The translations under genes were made by a program, and so were the position numbers. Shown here one piece after another: positions 25,560 to 35,043 of a stretch of 64,000 nt of DNA (position 1 is its first letter; each line of letters starts with the position of its first letter). Location of the stretch: the NCBI GenBank assembly GCA_037482015.1, contig JBBFKT010000003.1:116645-180644 (forward strand), written 5' to 3'. The notes under the pieces were generated by a model that did no database searches, was not told the DNA's origin, and saw only the letters and a program-made list of their open reading frames with translations. The stretch comes from Thermodesulforhabdaceae bacterium (GTDB lineage: Bacteria; Desulfobacterota; Syntrophobacteria; Syntrophobacterales; Thermodesulforhabdaceae).

Positions 25560-27454
25560 AAGGATGTTGTTGAAATCATGAGCAATCCTGTTGCAAGAGT
25601 CCCCAGGCTTTCCATTTTTTGGGCAATAAAGAGCTGATTCTGAAGGCTTACTTCTTTTGTCACATCTCTAAAGAAAAGAAGTTTTCGTTGCTTATCTTCT
25701 TTGCTCGTCCACAAGGAAATCGACACGTCCCACACGGAAGCTTCTTTATCAGGCTTGGAAAAGACTCTTACACGCCCTCTCCAAGCTTGTCCCTCTTCCA
25801 AAGCTTTTAGAAACTCCATGCCAGCCTGGTCAAGCGCTATGATAGGCAAAAGAATAGCTTTTATCTCTTCACAAAGTTGAATATCAGGACATTCTGTCAT
25901 CATCAAAAAGGCTTTATTTGCCCACAAAATCCGTCCCTTACTTCCCACAAGCACAAATCCATCGGAACTTCTATCAAGAGCTTCCCTCAGAAGTCTTATT
26001 TCCCAATCTGATCTGATTCTCCAGGAAATATCTCGCCATATCCCCTGAATTACGAACTTCTTGCCGTTATAGATTTTAATTGCTTCATCTCGAACCCACT
26101 TAACAATACCCGATTTATCCACAACTCTATATTCCAGGCGAAGCAGAGTAGCTTCAGCATCATGGACGAATCGTTTTATCTCGGCAAGAACTCTGTCTTT
26201 ATCCTCCTTGTGGATAACATCGAACCATGGGAAGGGATATTCAACCGCTTCTTCAATCCCTAGAAATTCCCTAATCTGCGAACTGACAAAAATATACGAA
26301 AGTGGAGAATCCGGTTCTGCACGGTAAAGAATCCCCGGAATTTGATCCACAAGACGCCTGAGATCTGTTTGACTCTCTTCGTATTTCCTTATGGACTCTG
26401 ATAGCCTATCTCCCATATCGTTAAACGCAAAAGCGAGACTTTTAAGTTCCAAAGGCCATGATGATGAAACAGGAATCCTATAGCGAATATTATGAATAAA
26501 TTCCTCCACAGCTTTTCTAATTGCATCCACCGGTTCGAGAATAACTCTTTTCCCAAATAACCATCCTGCAATCACAGCAAGGAGACAAACCCCGGCAGCA
26601 ATAATACCTTCGATCATCGCTTGTCTTCTTACTGGTTCGAGGACCTTTTCAGCAGGAATACCTACAGAAAGGTAAATACCTCCTTGCTCGAAGGAACCGC
26701 CTATGAAGCTGTAAACGTAAATTCTCTCGATACCATCAATACCTCTAGCTTGTAGGGAGGCTCTACCGATTCTACCGCTGATTTTCTGAAAAATATCCGC
26801 CTCGGGTAGCTTTTTTCCGATCCATTTTTCCGGCTCCAGAGTTCTGGCAAGCACAAGCCCTTCAGAATCCCGAATTGTTGCTATAGCATCGGGAGGAAGA
26901 ACAAAGGACGTCAAGATACTTTGCAGGTAAGTCCACCGAATAACAACAAAAGCGGCTCCACCAAAAGAACCGTCCGGCTTTTCAACAGCTCGAGCCAGCA
27001 CAAGGCCAGGCTGTCCAGTCACACGCTCCACAAGATAATGTCCCACAATTGGGCCTTTTAAGCTTCGGACTTTTTGAAACCAGGCTCTATCGCTTACATC
27101 AATAGAAAACAGCACTGGTGGAAATGTTTTAGCCACCAGCCCGTTTTCATCAACCAGACCTGCGCTGGCGTAGCGATCTTTAAGGGACTCCATCAAAAGA
27201 TTAATAAGACGTTCCGATTCCTCAAAAGATTGCTGGTTGGCGGCTTGAATAATCTGAAGAAGCAAATCACATGATGAAGTCATAAGGTGTTCAAGTGGTT
27301 TTTCAATATCTTCGAGTGTTCTAAAGAGCTTTTCCTCCGCATGTCGCTTCTTCGCATCGGTCATACGAATCAAAATGGACGCATCAAGAACAACGAATGG
27401 AAGAATGATGAGAATCATGAGAAGGACTATGATGGTCTTTACGGAAACTTTCAT
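25556..27454 (-). CDS. N-terminal half of a frameshifted hybrid kinase (Cache-HAMP-PAS-PAS, truncated in H-box)
   Basis: 632 residues. A membrane anchor (residues about 7-28) and a periplasmic double-Cache-like sensor (GLVDENGLVAKTFP, GHYLVERVTGQPGL, IATIRDSEGLVLAR) are followed by a second membrane segment, HAMP and two PAS domains. The frame ends abnormally in the H-box: it reads ESLGTLATGLLMISTTSL, whereas one added A on the coding strand near 25586 gives GTLATGIAHDFNNILMIILGY and joins the downstream half perfectly. The gene was therefore once about 1,000 residues long. It lies five bases downstream of the chemoreceptor gene. Confidence 0.82.
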   Translation of the reverse strand: MKVSVKTIIVLLMILIILPFVVLDASILIRMTDAKKRHAEEKLFRTLEDIEKPLEHLMTSSCDLLLQIIQAANQQSFEESERLINLLMESLKDRYASAGLVDENGLVAKTFPPVLFSIDVSDRAWFQKVRSLKGPIVGHYLVERVTGQPGLVLARAVEKPDGSFGGAAFVVIRWTYLQSILTSFVLPPDAIATIRDSEGLVLARTLEPEKWIGKKLPEADIFQKISGRIGRASLQARGIDGIERIYVYSFIGGSFEQGGIYLSVGIPAEKVLEPVRRQAMIEGIIAAGVCLLAVIAGWLFGKRVILEPVDAIRKAVEEFIHNIRYRIPVSSSWPLELKSLAFAFNDMGDRLSESIRKYEESQTDLRRLVDQIPGILYRAEPDSPLSYIFVSSQIREFLGIEEAVEYPFPWFDVIHKEDKDRVLAEIKRFVHDAEATLLRLEYRVVDKSGIVKWVRDEAIKIYNGKKFVIQGIWRDISWRIRSDWEIRLLREALDRSSDGFVLVGSKGRILWANKAFLMMTECPDIQLCEEIKAILLPIIALDQAGMEFLKALEEGQAWRGRVRVFSKPDKEASVWDVSISLWTSKEDKQRKLLFFRDVTKEVSLQNQLFIAQKMESLGTLATGLLMISTTSL

Positions 27455-27459
27455 TTATC

Positions 27460-29307
27460 CTACTCCTGCTTTTCAACCATACGTGCCAGGAGCTTGCCTT
27501 CTTCCTTTGACTTCTCAAAAAGTCGATTTTTCTTAGCAATAGCTTTGGTTCTAATGATTTGAAGAACCGGTTTCTTTTCTTCCCTGGGCTCTATCTCTAA
27601 AGTTTGTTCTGTATCGACTCCGCTTACTAGAGTTCTAAGTTCATTAACAGCCTTACGGATATCTCTTACGCGAACTCCCAGTTCTTGAGCCATAGAGGCT
27701 ACCTGTTCTGCTGTAGCGGCATTTCGATTAACTACAGTGTCGATTTCTCTGAGAGCCACAGAAAGCTGTTCTATACCTACGGACTGTTCCTGGGAACTTT
27801 GAGCAATTTCTTCTACCAGAGAATTAACTTTCTTTTCCAAAGCCAGCACTTTTTCAAAGGATTCTTCGACCTTAAGAATCAAGGTTCTCCCGTTGGTAAT
27901 CTTTTGAGCAGATAACTCAATAAGCTGGCTGGTTTCTTTTGCTGCTTGAGCTGCTTTTAAAGCAAGAGATCTGACTTCGTCAGCTACGACAGCAAAGCCG
28001 GCTCCAGCCTCACCAGCTCGAGCTGCTTCTACAGCCGCGTTAAGAGCCAGTAGGTTTGTTTGGAAAGCTATCTCATCAATCTTTTTCACAATAGAGTAAG
28101 TCTCTTCACCGGCTCGCTTAATATCATCCATAGCTGATACTGTATCTTTCAAAGCGGCATTAGCCTGAGTCATTGCTAATTCTGTGGTTGTCATTAGCTG
28201 TTTAATTTCATCGGCCCTTGCACTGTTTTGTTTTGCCATGGACGAAATTTCTTCAATGGAGGCAGAACTTTCTTCAACTGAAGCTGCCTGTTCAGATGCG
28301 CCCTCAGCAAGCTTGTGATTCTCGGAAATGAGAACAGATGAAACCGAAGCAATTTCTTCAGTGCCTCTGGAAACCTCTTTTTCCACCTTAGAAAGAGATT
28401 TTGTTATGGATCGAGTCACCAGAAAACCTACAACCAAGCCGATAATGAGTCCTCCAAAAGAGCAAGCCGCAAGGAGCTTTTGAAGAATGTTTATATTGCG
28501 AAAAGAATCATTCCGAAGCAGATTGCTTAATTCATCGATCTTATCAAGCGCTTCTCGGCTCGTAGCTATCATTTCTTTTTCACCCTGAACCCCCATTCTC
28601 ATGGCATTGCGATATTTTTTTCCGACATCTCCGTATGAATCAACAGAACCTTTTAGAACAGAAAAGTTCTCTTGGGGGATGTTTCCTTCTAGCTTTGCAA
28701 GCGCATTTTGAACTACTTTCAACTGATTTTCGTAGGCATCAAAAGCTTTATCATCCTGGAAATGAACAGCGTAAAGAGCTCTAAGCCTCATGAAAAGAAA
28801 AGCTTCTTTAAATTCGTGAAGCTTTTCGGCGTTCTCCATTGATTGAAGTTGTCCCGTAATTTTTTCAGCTAGATCTCGCCATTCATTAAAGGCATCCTCT
28901 TTTGGCTGATAGGACGCTACGTATTTCGAAATAAAGGCATCGCGATATTTTTTGAGCCCATCCACTGAAGCTTCCAAAAGCTTACGGTAAGAATCAGGCA
29001 AATTTTTATCTTTCATTATATCTGAACAAACTTCTATAAGTTTGCCATATTCTACTTCCCATTTTTCAACAGAATTCAGCTTATCACCTTCAACCTTTCT
29101 GAACCCCCTTAGAGCGAAGTTTTTTTCATGCCTTCTAAGTTCAAGAATTTCTCTGGCTATCTCATCTGTTTTTGCCAGGACGAGACTGTTGTTTTTAATT
29201 TTAACAAGACTCCAAATCCCAATTCCTGAAACAATGAATAAAAGCCCGAGCAGAATTGATATCAAGCAAAGAATGCGAGTTGATACTTTCTGGAGACCAT
29301 TTTTCAT
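27460..29307 (-). CDS. methyl-accepting chemotaxis protein with helical-bimodular-like sensor
   Basis: 615 residues. One N-terminal membrane segment, a roughly 240-residue all-helical periplasmic domain with [17 protein letters not shown], as in HBM-type sensors, a second membrane segment ([17 protein letters not shown]) and a HAMP-like stretch. The signalling tip [20 protein letters not shown] and [16 protein letters not shown] is the strictly conserved MCP hairpin. HBM domains in other bacteria sense small organic acids, but the ligand here is unknown. It is the first gene after a sigma-54-like promoter and five bases before the split kinase. Confidence 0.93.
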   Translation of the reverse strand: MKNGLQKVSTRILCLISILLGLLFIVSGIGIWSLVKIKNNSLVLAKTDEIAREILELRRHEKNFALRGFRKVEGDKLNSVEKWEVEYGKLIEVCSDIMKDKNLPDSYRKLLEASVDGLKKYRDAFISKYVASYQPKEDAFNEWRDLAEKITGQLQSMENAEKLHEFKEAFLFMRLRALYAVHFQDDKAFDAYENQLKVVQNALAKLEGNIPQENFSVLKGSVDSYGDVGKKYRNAMRMGVQGEKEMIATSREALDKIDELSNLLRNDSFRNINILQKLLAACSFGGLIIGLVVGFLVTRSITKSLSKVEKEVSRGTEEIASVSSVLISENHKLAEGASEQAASVEESSASIEEISSMAKQNSARADEIKQLMTTTELAMTQANAALKDTVSAMDDIKRAGEETYSIVKKIDEIAFQTNLLALNAAVEAARAGEAGAGFAVVADEVRSLALKAAQAAKETSQLIELSAQKITNGRTLILKVEESFEKVLALEKKVNSLVEEIAQSSQEQSVGIEQLSVALREIDTVVNRNAATAEQVASMAQELGVRVRDIRKAVNELRTLVSGVDTEQTLEIEPREEKKPVLQIIRTKAIAKKNRLFEKSKEEGKLLARMVEKQE

Positions 29308-29370
29308 TTTTTCTCCCTCCTTGTTTTCTTAATCCATCTTTTTAGAGCAAAACTTATCATTGTGAGAAAT

Positions 29371-29387
29371 TGCACATAACGTGCCAG
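29371..29387 (-). promoter_or_regulatory. sigma-54-type promoter for the chemoreceptor/kinase run
   Basis: On the minus strand the sequence is CTGGCACGTTATGTGCA, close to the RpoN consensus YTGGCACGN4TTGCW: the -24 GG and -12 GC are both present with the required 10 bases between them. It sits about 60 bases upstream of the chemoreceptor ATG. Many chemotaxis and motility genes are RpoN-controlled in this group. No enhancer-binding regulator is in the window. Confidence 0.6.
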
Positions 29388-29615
29388 GAAAATGGTATCC
29401 TTAAAAAATAGGATTAGAAAGGCATGTTCTAGGAAGTAAAAACTCACTTTCTGTCACATTTACATGACAATTTATCACTTCGATGAAACAGAGGCGCCCG
29501 CAAGCCCATAAAAATAATGCAAAGACATAGGTGGATAGAGTCAACTCGAAGTGACAGTTCAAAGAATGGGACATCAGGTTGCGTTTCTAATTTTTATGAA
29601 CCCTGGAAAACTATC

Positions 29616-29644
29616 TTGACTCCGGAAAATTTCTTACATAAAAA
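29616..29644 (+). promoter_or_regulatory. probable sigma-70 promoter for the leu leader and leuA
   Basis: TTGACT (29616-29621), 17 bases, TAAAAA (29639-29644). It lies about 65 bases upstream of the leader-peptide ATG. The region 29308-29712 otherwise holds only this promoter, the opposing sigma-54 promoter and no gene I can support. Confidence 0.5.
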
Positions 29645-29712
29645 ATAAAAGCGTCTGGATCTTTTACAAAATGTAAAAAAGCATAACATCGAGGTATTAG
29701 AGGTAATAGTTG

Positions 29713-29817
29713 ATGGTGATTGAGCGGCGCAATAAAGGGTTATGGCTACTTCTCCTCCTATCTTGTGAGGTTCCGGTCCGGGAACCCAGGGGGGATGCTG
29801 TTCGGTCACCTGGTTAA
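29713..29817 (+). CDS. leuL: leucine-rich leader peptide of leuA attenuator
   Basis: A 34-codon frame: ATG at 29713, GAGGT eight bases upstream, TAA at 29815-29817. Codons 10-16 are TTA TGG CTA CTT CTC CTC CTA, that is Leu-Trp-Leu-Leu-Leu-Leu-Leu. Six leucine codons of four kinds are set about ten bases before the first arm of the attenuator stem. This is the classic arrangement in which the ribosome pauses when charged Leu-tRNA is scarce. The frame is too short for usual gene finders. Confidence 0.88.
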   Translation: MVIERRNKGLWLLLLLSCEVPVREPRGDAVRSPG

Positions 29818-29874
29818 ACATAAAGGCCGAAGGAAGCAGAAAAAGCCATGGGTTCCCGCCCATGGCTTTTTTAT
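29769..29874 (+). promoter_or_regulatory. leucine transcription attenuator (1:2, 2:3 and 3:4 stems, terminator)
   Basis: Arm 1 GGTTCC (29769-29774) pairs with arm 2 GGAACC (29781-29786). Arm 2, as CGGGAACCC (29779-29787), can instead pair with arm 3 GGGTTCCCG (29850-29858): nine perfect base pairs. Arm 3 within AAAGCCATGGG (29842-29852) pairs with CCCATGGCTTT (29859-29869), an 11-bp terminator followed by T-rich sequence. Ribosome stalling on the Leu codons would cover arm 1, free arm 2 to sequester arm 3, and allow read-through into leuA. Confidence 0.9.
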
Positions 29875-30018
29875 TTTCAATCATCACAAAAGGCGAAGAA
29901 AGGGGGTGATGGGTAATGGGACTTCAAGCGGATTTGTCTGACGGACTAGTTCACCTATGGTTAATGGAAACGGAAAAAACAAACATCAACGAAAACTCAC
30001 GGGAAAAAGGAGTAAGCA

Positions 30019-31551
30019 ATGAGCCGAAAAATACACATATTCGATACTACATTAAGAGATGGGGAACAAGTTCCGGGAGCGAAACTCAACAAGCGCCAGA
30101 AACTGGAAATAGCCGAACAGCTTGCACGCCTTGGGGTGGATATTATCGAAGCCGGCTTTCCATGCTCTTCACCCGAAGACTTTCAGGCAGTGAAAGCGGT
30201 AGCGGAGCAGGTCAAAGGACCCATCATCGCCGGTCTTGCTCGAGCCGTTGCTCAGGATATTGATATAGCCTGGGAAGCAGTGCGCAATGCTGAACGCCCC
30301 AGAATCCACGTATTCCTGGGATCTTCAGATATTCATCTCCAGAAAAAACTAAGACTCGATCGTGAATCGGCTCTGGAACAGGCAGTATGGGCAGTAACCT
30401 ATGCTAAAAAATACTGTAGCGACGTGGAATATTCCACCGAGGACGCATCAAGAACTGATTTCGATTATCTCTGCCGGGTAGTTGAAGCGGTTATCAAAGC
30501 CGGAGCAACGGTAGTAAATATTCCCGATACGGTTGGCTATGCTATCCCTGAAGAATTTGGAGAAAGAATAAGGCTTCTCAAGGAAAGAGTCCCGGCACTT
30601 GATAATGTAATCCTCAGCGTCCATTGTCACAATGATTTGGGTCTCGCCGTAGCAAACACTCTCGCCGCGGTAAAAAATGGCGCCGAACAGGTAGAATGCA
30701 CCATAAATGGTATCGGTGAACGAGCCGGAAACGCAGCGCTGGAAGAAATCGTTATGGCTATAAAAGTTCGACCCGAACATTATAACGCCTATACCGACCT
30801 TAAAACCCAGGAAATCTATCGCACAAGCCGTATGGTAAGCCGCATAATGAACATTCCCGTTCAGCCCAACAAAGCCATTGTTGGATCGAACGCCTTTGCA
30901 CATTCATCGGGGATCCACCAAGACGGCATACTCAAAGATAGGCGCACCTATGAAATTATCCGTCCTGAAGATGTGGGCATTAAGGAACACAAGCTTGTGC
31001 TTACTGCCAGATCAGGTCGAGCAGCCCTCAGACATCAACTTGGACTTCTGGGATATGTGCTCCCGGAAGAGCAGTTTGAAAAAGTTTATCAAAGATTTCT
31101 CAATGTGGCGGATCGCAAAAAGGAAGTATCTTCAGAAGATTTGATAAGCATAGTAGAAATCGAACTGACTAAAGTTCCAGAAACATACTCTTTCCATAGC
31201 ATTCAGATCATGAGCGGTAACACAATAACCCCCATAGCGTCGGTAACTCTTGTAAAAGGTGAAGAATACCTAAACGAAGCAGCAACTGGAAATGGTCCCG
31301 TTGACGCTGTTTTCAAGTGTATCGAAAAAATCGTTAAAAAATCGGCTAAACTGAGGGATTACGACCTGAAAGCCGTTACCACCGGAACGGATGCTCTCGG
31401 AGAAGCTATGGTTCGAGTGGAAATTGAAGGAACTATTTATTCGGGACTTGGCACGAGCCCTGACGTTATAGAAGCCAGCGCTAGAGCTTACCTTAACGCA
31501 TTCAATCGCTATTTTGCGGCAAAGAATGGAAACAACAGCGTGAAAGTGTAA
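30019..31551 (+). CDS. leuA: 2-isopropylmalate synthase
   Basis: 510 residues, the first committed step of leucine synthesis (acetyl-CoA + 2-ketoisovalerate). The HMGL-like TIM barrel has [13 protein letters not shown], the catalytic/metal motif [14 protein letters not shown] and [14 protein letters not shown]. The C-terminal part (about 390-505) is the LeuA allosteric dimer domain ([31 protein letters not shown]). That domain, and the leader with Leu codons, favour LeuA over homocitrate or citramalate synthase. AAAGGAG precedes ATG. It stands alone: no leuBCD follows before the terminator. Confidence 0.95.
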   Translation: MSRKIHIFDTTLRDGEQVPGAKLNKRQKLEIAEQLARLGVDIIEAGFPCSSPEDFQAVKAVAEQVKGPIIAGLARAVAQDIDIAWEAVRNAERPRIHVFLGSSDIHLQKKLRLDRESALEQAVWAVTYAKKYCSDVEYSTEDASRTDFDYLCRVVEAVIKAGATVVNIPDTVGYAIPEEFGERIRLLKERVPALDNVILSVHCHNDLGLAVANTLAAVKNGAEQVECTINGIGERAGNAALEEIVMAIKVRPEHYNAYTDLKTQEIYRTSRMVSRIMNIPVQPNKAIVGSNAFAHSSGIHQDGILKDRRTYEIIRPEDVGIKEHKLVLTARSGRAALRHQLGLLGYVLPEEQFEKVYQRFLNVADRKKEVSSEDLISIVEIELTKVPETYSFHSIQIMSGNTITPIASVTLVKGEEYLNEAATGNGPVDAVFKCIEKIVKKSAKLRDYDLKAVTTGTDALGEAMVRVEIEGTIYSGLGTSPDVIEASARAYLNAFNRYFAAKNGNNSVKV

Positions 31552-31563
31552 CTTATATTATTC

Positions 31564-31598
31564 AAGGCGAAGCCCTCTACATGCAGGCTTCGCCTTTT
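31564..31598 (+). terminator. intrinsic terminator of leuA
   Basis: AAGGCGAAGCC (31564-31574) pairs perfectly with GGCTTCGCCTT (31586-31596) over an 11-base loop, followed by TTTT. It lies 13 bases after the leuA stop. Confidence 0.9.
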
Positions 31599-31634
31599 CG
31601 GTCGTTATAAAATCACCCAGAAATGCAGGTCTAT

Positions 31635-33668
31635 CTAGAAACGATACTTTATAGACGCGCCTATTAGATAGTTGAATTCCGGAATGTAGGTATTAATGTC
31701 CGTTTTTTTCCTTTCGTCGAAAATGTTGTATAAGTCCACATAAAATTCGATAAGATCTCTCCATCCGACACCAATTCTAGAAGTGTGATACCAGTAATCA
31801 CCCACTTTTTCAACAACTGGAGGATTTGACCAGCTCGTGCTCCTGTAACTTCCTCTGTATCTAGCAGAATAAGATCCGAAAAAGAGCCATTCTTCGTTTA
31901 ATTGATAGTTTGTCCTGATGCCCAGTGAAGCTGAATGCTTTGGATAGCCGTCAAGAATCTGATCGGTTTTATCATTTCTTGTTTCGTTGTAAGAATAGTT
32001 TGAAAAGACCGTAATGCCCTTCGTAAGGGCATAGTCCAGTTCAACATCGACGCCCTTTATTTTAACTTTATCAATATTTTCCGGTCGCATTATCTGTCCC
32101 CCCGGATTAAGAGGATCAGGTCTTCTTACAGAAGTGATAAAATCTTTTCCTGTTGTATAATAAGGTGTAACCCTTCCGTGGAGTTTTCTATCCAGAGCAT
32201 ATTGTTCCAAAGAAAGCTGATAACTCCAGGTTGTCTCTGCCTCAAGATCGGGATTGCCCTGATAGACAACGTAAGGCGCTATAGACCATGGTGGAGAATA
32301 AAGCTCATTCAAACTGGGAGCTCTGAAACCTTTTCCAACAGACAACTTTATGTTTCCGTCCTTTTTCATGTAGTTCCATATTATCGAGGCCTTCGGGGAG
32401 AATTCACTTCCGTAAGTGTCATGATGATCGAATCGTCCTCCTAAAACGGCTTCGAAATCTTCAAAAAAAATCCAGTCGTATTGAGCATAGACTGATGTCA
32501 TAATATCATCTACATCTGCTTTGGTCCCTGCTCTTCCCTGGACTGGAAGTAATTGACCTGTTTGAAGGTCGTATATACCTTTTTCGGCATCCGAATAAGC
32601 GACTTCTGAACCAAGAGTGAGTATCATATTATCAGAAAATTTATAATTTCCCTGAAGGTCTGCGTGGTATCTATCTCCTGTAGTCTTATTCAAAGAGGCT
32701 TTATAAATAAACCTGGGAGGTGGAGGTGCTGGTATGACTCTTTCGAGGGTTTCTCCGTGGTAGTTGTGACTGACTTTAAGCCAGTCCAGTTGTGCTTTTA
32801 ATTCAAAGGAGGAAGAAAACAGGGTGGTCGACTGAAAGTTGACGTAAGGATGACTTACTTCTTGATGGTTTTCCAATTTGAGATTGTTGGATATGCCAAA
32901 ACCAGTGTCGGCGTCGATAAATCCTCCTGATAAAGAGAAGAAGGTGTTCTGTCCAATTGTTCCCGTCAATTTCCCGTGGAACCGATCGTGGGTATAGTCT
33001 CTATTTCTGGTGTCAAGTCCTCTGTCGTTGTAGCTATAGTAATTATCGGTATGCTTTCGATCGTAAAACAATCCCAGAGAAAAACCTTTCCAGACTATTC
33101 CTGCATCAACTCCAGCGTCGTAGCGACCAAAGTTTCCTGCCTGTCCCCAGGGAGATACGTAACTTCGGGAGCCTCCATCCTTTGTTATTATGTTTATAAT
33201 TCCGCCTCCTGCAGAAGAACCATAAAGAGCGGAAAAAGGTCCACGGATAATTTCAATTCTATCTACTGCATGAACCGGGATTGTGGTTAAATAGGCATAA
33301 TCCGTAAAAGGCGTATTTACCTTTTGACCATCTAAAAGTATAAGATTTGCTCCTGGAAATCCTATACCCTGTAAAGTGACGGATTGAGGCGTTACAAGTC
33401 CTTCTCCCTGAGGTTCGGAGGGATATACTCCTGGCAGATCTTTCAGTAAATCCCCCACTGTTTTTGCAGGCAAAGTTTTTATTTCATCAGAAGTTATAAC
33501 CCTTACTACTGCAGGGACGTTTTCAAGTTTTTTGGTAGTTTTTGTAGCAGTCACAATCACTGTTTCCATTTCTTCTTCCTTGTATCCTTGTGTAGCTAGA
33601 ACAATAGATGGTAAAACAAAAAAGATTGGAATTAACATAAAGACGAAGCGCCCCATTGATGTATTCAT
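31635..33668 (-). CDS. TonB-dependent outer-membrane receptor (BtuB/haem-receptor-like)
   Basis: 677 residues. After a signal peptide, a TonB box-like METVIVTATK precedes the plug domain (VPAVVRVITSDEI, LLKDLPGVYP, LQGIGFPGANLILLDGQ, VDRIEIIRGPFSALYGSSAGGGIINIITK). A 22-strand-type barrel follows and ends in the outer-membrane terminal signature with final Phe (IGASIKYRF). The family takes up cobalamin, haem, siderophores or metal complexes. The neighbouring CobN-like chelatase and ECF importer suggest a tetrapyrrole or cobalt/nickel ligand. No B12 riboswitch is visible in the 60 bases upstream. Confidence 0.9.
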   Translation of the reverse strand: MNTSMGRFVFMLIPIFFVLPSIVLATQGYKEEEMETVIVTATKTTKKLENVPAVVRVITSDEIKTLPAKTVGDLLKDLPGVYPSEPQGEGLVTPQSVTLQGIGFPGANLILLDGQKVNTPFTDYAYLTTIPVHAVDRIEIIRGPFSALYGSSAGGGIINIITKDGGSRSYVSPWGQAGNFGRYDAGVDAGIVWKGFSLGLFYDRKHTDNYYSYNDRGLDTRNRDYTHDRFHGKLTGTIGQNTFFSLSGGFIDADTGFGISNNLKLENHQEVSHPYVNFQSTTLFSSSFELKAQLDWLKVSHNYHGETLERVIPAPPPPRFIYKASLNKTTGDRYHADLQGNYKFSDNMILTLGSEVAYSDAEKGIYDLQTGQLLPVQGRAGTKADVDDIMTSVYAQYDWIFFEDFEAVLGGRFDHHDTYGSEFSPKASIIWNYMKKDGNIKLSVGKGFRAPSLNELYSPPWSIAPYVVYQGNPDLEAETTWSYQLSLEQYALDRKLHGRVTPYYTTGKDFITSVRRPDPLNPGGQIMRPENIDKVKIKGVDVELDYALTKGITVFSNYSYNETRNDKTDQILDGYPKHSASLGIRTNYQLNEEWLFFGSYSARYRGSYRSTSWSNPPVVEKVGDYWYHTSRIGVGWRDLIEFYVDLYNIFDERKKTDINTYIPEFNYLIGASIKYRF

Positions 33669-33721
33669 CTATTTCCTCCTTGTTTGGTTTTAATTATACA
33701 CAATAAGCCCCACTTACAAAT

Positions 33722-33757
33722 AAAAAGCCACGAAAGTCTATATAAGACCTTCGTGGC
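33722..33757 (-). terminator. intrinsic terminator downstream of the CARF-RelE gene
   Basis: On the minus strand GCCACGAA pairs with TTCGTGGC (8 bp) plus a further 4 bp after one mismatch, ending in GGCTTTTTA. It separates the CARF-RelE gene from the TonB receptor gene. The reverse reading also has CTTTT, so it may act in both directions. Confidence 0.8.
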
Positions 33758-33914
33758 CCTTTTGTGCGACTTCAGTCAGCTTTTACAAGGGATTTAATAA
33801 CAAATAATAAATTTTTCGGTCAATAATCCTAAAGCACTAAAAAATTCTTATTTCTTTCAAAATTGCGAGAATTGCCTTAAAAATCCTATTTTGGCTATAA
33901 GATAACTTTCCAAG

Positions 33915-35030
33915 CTATCTTAGTTTCTTTCCTAGAAACCTTATCTCAAATCGTTTGTTGTTATTATCGTAAACTCCATAAATTCTTCTGGCATCCTTAT
34001 CACTCCAGGCGTAAATCTCGTGAGTGCACCCTTCCACAGGATTACCCACCAGCTTTTTACAACTCAGAGAGTCCGGATTTGGATGGTTATCGTCTTCAAG
34101 ATATCTTGCCAGTTCATCCATTCTCTTGTTAAGTTCATATAGACGATCTTTTTCAAGATCTCTAACTTCTTTCTCGAACTTATCGAACCCCTGGTAAAAA
34201 GTAATCCTATCAGAAGGTGGCTCCCAAAACCGCTCTTCGTAAATGTCTTTCTTTATTTGATTCCATACCAATTCTCCCCAGGGAGATAAAGTCACCTCCT
34301 TTTCGTAGAAGAAAAGAAAAGCATCCGAAATTCTCGAACACTCTGAAGGAGTTATAGCTAGATTCAAAGCCAGCCTTCTCCAAGTTCTCAAATTATTTCG
34401 GACTTCATCTTTTACATCTAGCTTTATTGGAAGACGAGGGAAGCGGAGAAGTTCATCGCTTTTTTCAAATACGTAAATTGATTCATCCGCATAGAATTGC
34501 GAAATAGTATGGAGAACTCCCTGAATACTTTTAAAGCCGCCTGTTAAGTTAAAAACAATTCTATATTTGTTTTCTCTGTAGCCTGGGAGAGTTTCGTGAA
34601 GTCGCTTTATTAAATCTGTTACGGCAATATGAAAGTCATACAAATTATCCGTAGAAAGACCTGTAATGTCGTTCCATATCATCATACGTTTAATGCCATT
34701 ATTTTGCAACCAGCTGCCAATAATAGCCGTTGTTTCCTTGCCTAACAGAGTGTCCGTGGCCAATAGAATGTGCTCATCGTTTTTACCTTTTTCTAACTTT
34801 CCCTTGTAAAATTTATATAATCCGTTAATTTCCGCAGATCTTCCCGCTGCTTCCTCAGGTAATAATCTGGTAAAGTCTTGCTTTATATTTTCCACGTATT
34901 CTATAACCTGCTTGTCTTCAATTTTTTTGGCATTGGCATACTTTTTTATAAGGCTACTAATCTCCTCTGGTGCATTATTCGTCAATATACTGGTTCCACA
35001 AGGAGACAAAACAAGCCTTCTTTCTTCCAT
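33915..35030 (-). CDS. orphan CRISPR-associated CARF-RelE protein (Cami1-like)
   Basis: 371 residues. The N-terminal 200 residues look like a CARF domain of the APE2256/Card1-like type: LVLSPCGTSILTN at the start and IVFNLTGGFKSIQGVLHTI, the ligand-loop motif, near residue 165. A helical linker follows. The last 85 residues look like a RelE/ParE toxin: FEKEVRDLEKDRLYELNKRM, KKLVGNPVEGCTHEIYAW, RRIYGVYDNNN, FEIRFLGKKLR. CARF-RelE proteins (Cami1) are cyclic-oligoadenylate-activated, ribosome-dependent mRNA cleavers of type III CRISPR immunity. No cas10, other cas gene or repeat array is in the window. AGGA lies before ATG. Confidence 0.82.
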   Translation of the reverse strand: MEERRLVLSPCGTSILTNNAPEEISSLIKKYANAKKIEDKQVIEYVENIKQDFTRLLPEEAAGRSAEINGLYKFYKGKLEKGKNDEHILLATDTLLGKETTAIIGSWLQNNGIKRMMIWNDITGLSTDNLYDFHIAVTDLIKRLHETLPGYRENKYRIVFNLTGGFKSIQGVLHTISQFYADESIYVFEKSDELLRFPRLPIKLDVKDEVRNNLRTWRRLALNLAITPSECSRISDAFLFFYEKEVTLSPWGELVWNQIKKDIYEERFWEPPSDRITFYQGFDKFEKEVRDLEKDRLYELNKRMDELARYLEDDNHPNPDSLSCKKLVGNPVEGCTHEIYAWSDKDARRIYGVYDNNNKRFEIRFLGKKLR

Positions 35031-35043
35031 TTTTCCTAATTAA

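Noticed and set aside
29713-29880. T-box or protein-dependent riboswitch ahead of leuA
   Set aside because: No T-box sequence (AGGGTGGNACCGCG-like) is present; the leader peptide plus alternative hairpins explain the terminator fully.
29720-29941. 73-codon open frame across the leu leader region
   Set aside because: It crosses the attenuator in another frame and has no ribosome site; the Leu-rich frame at 29713-29817 explains the region.
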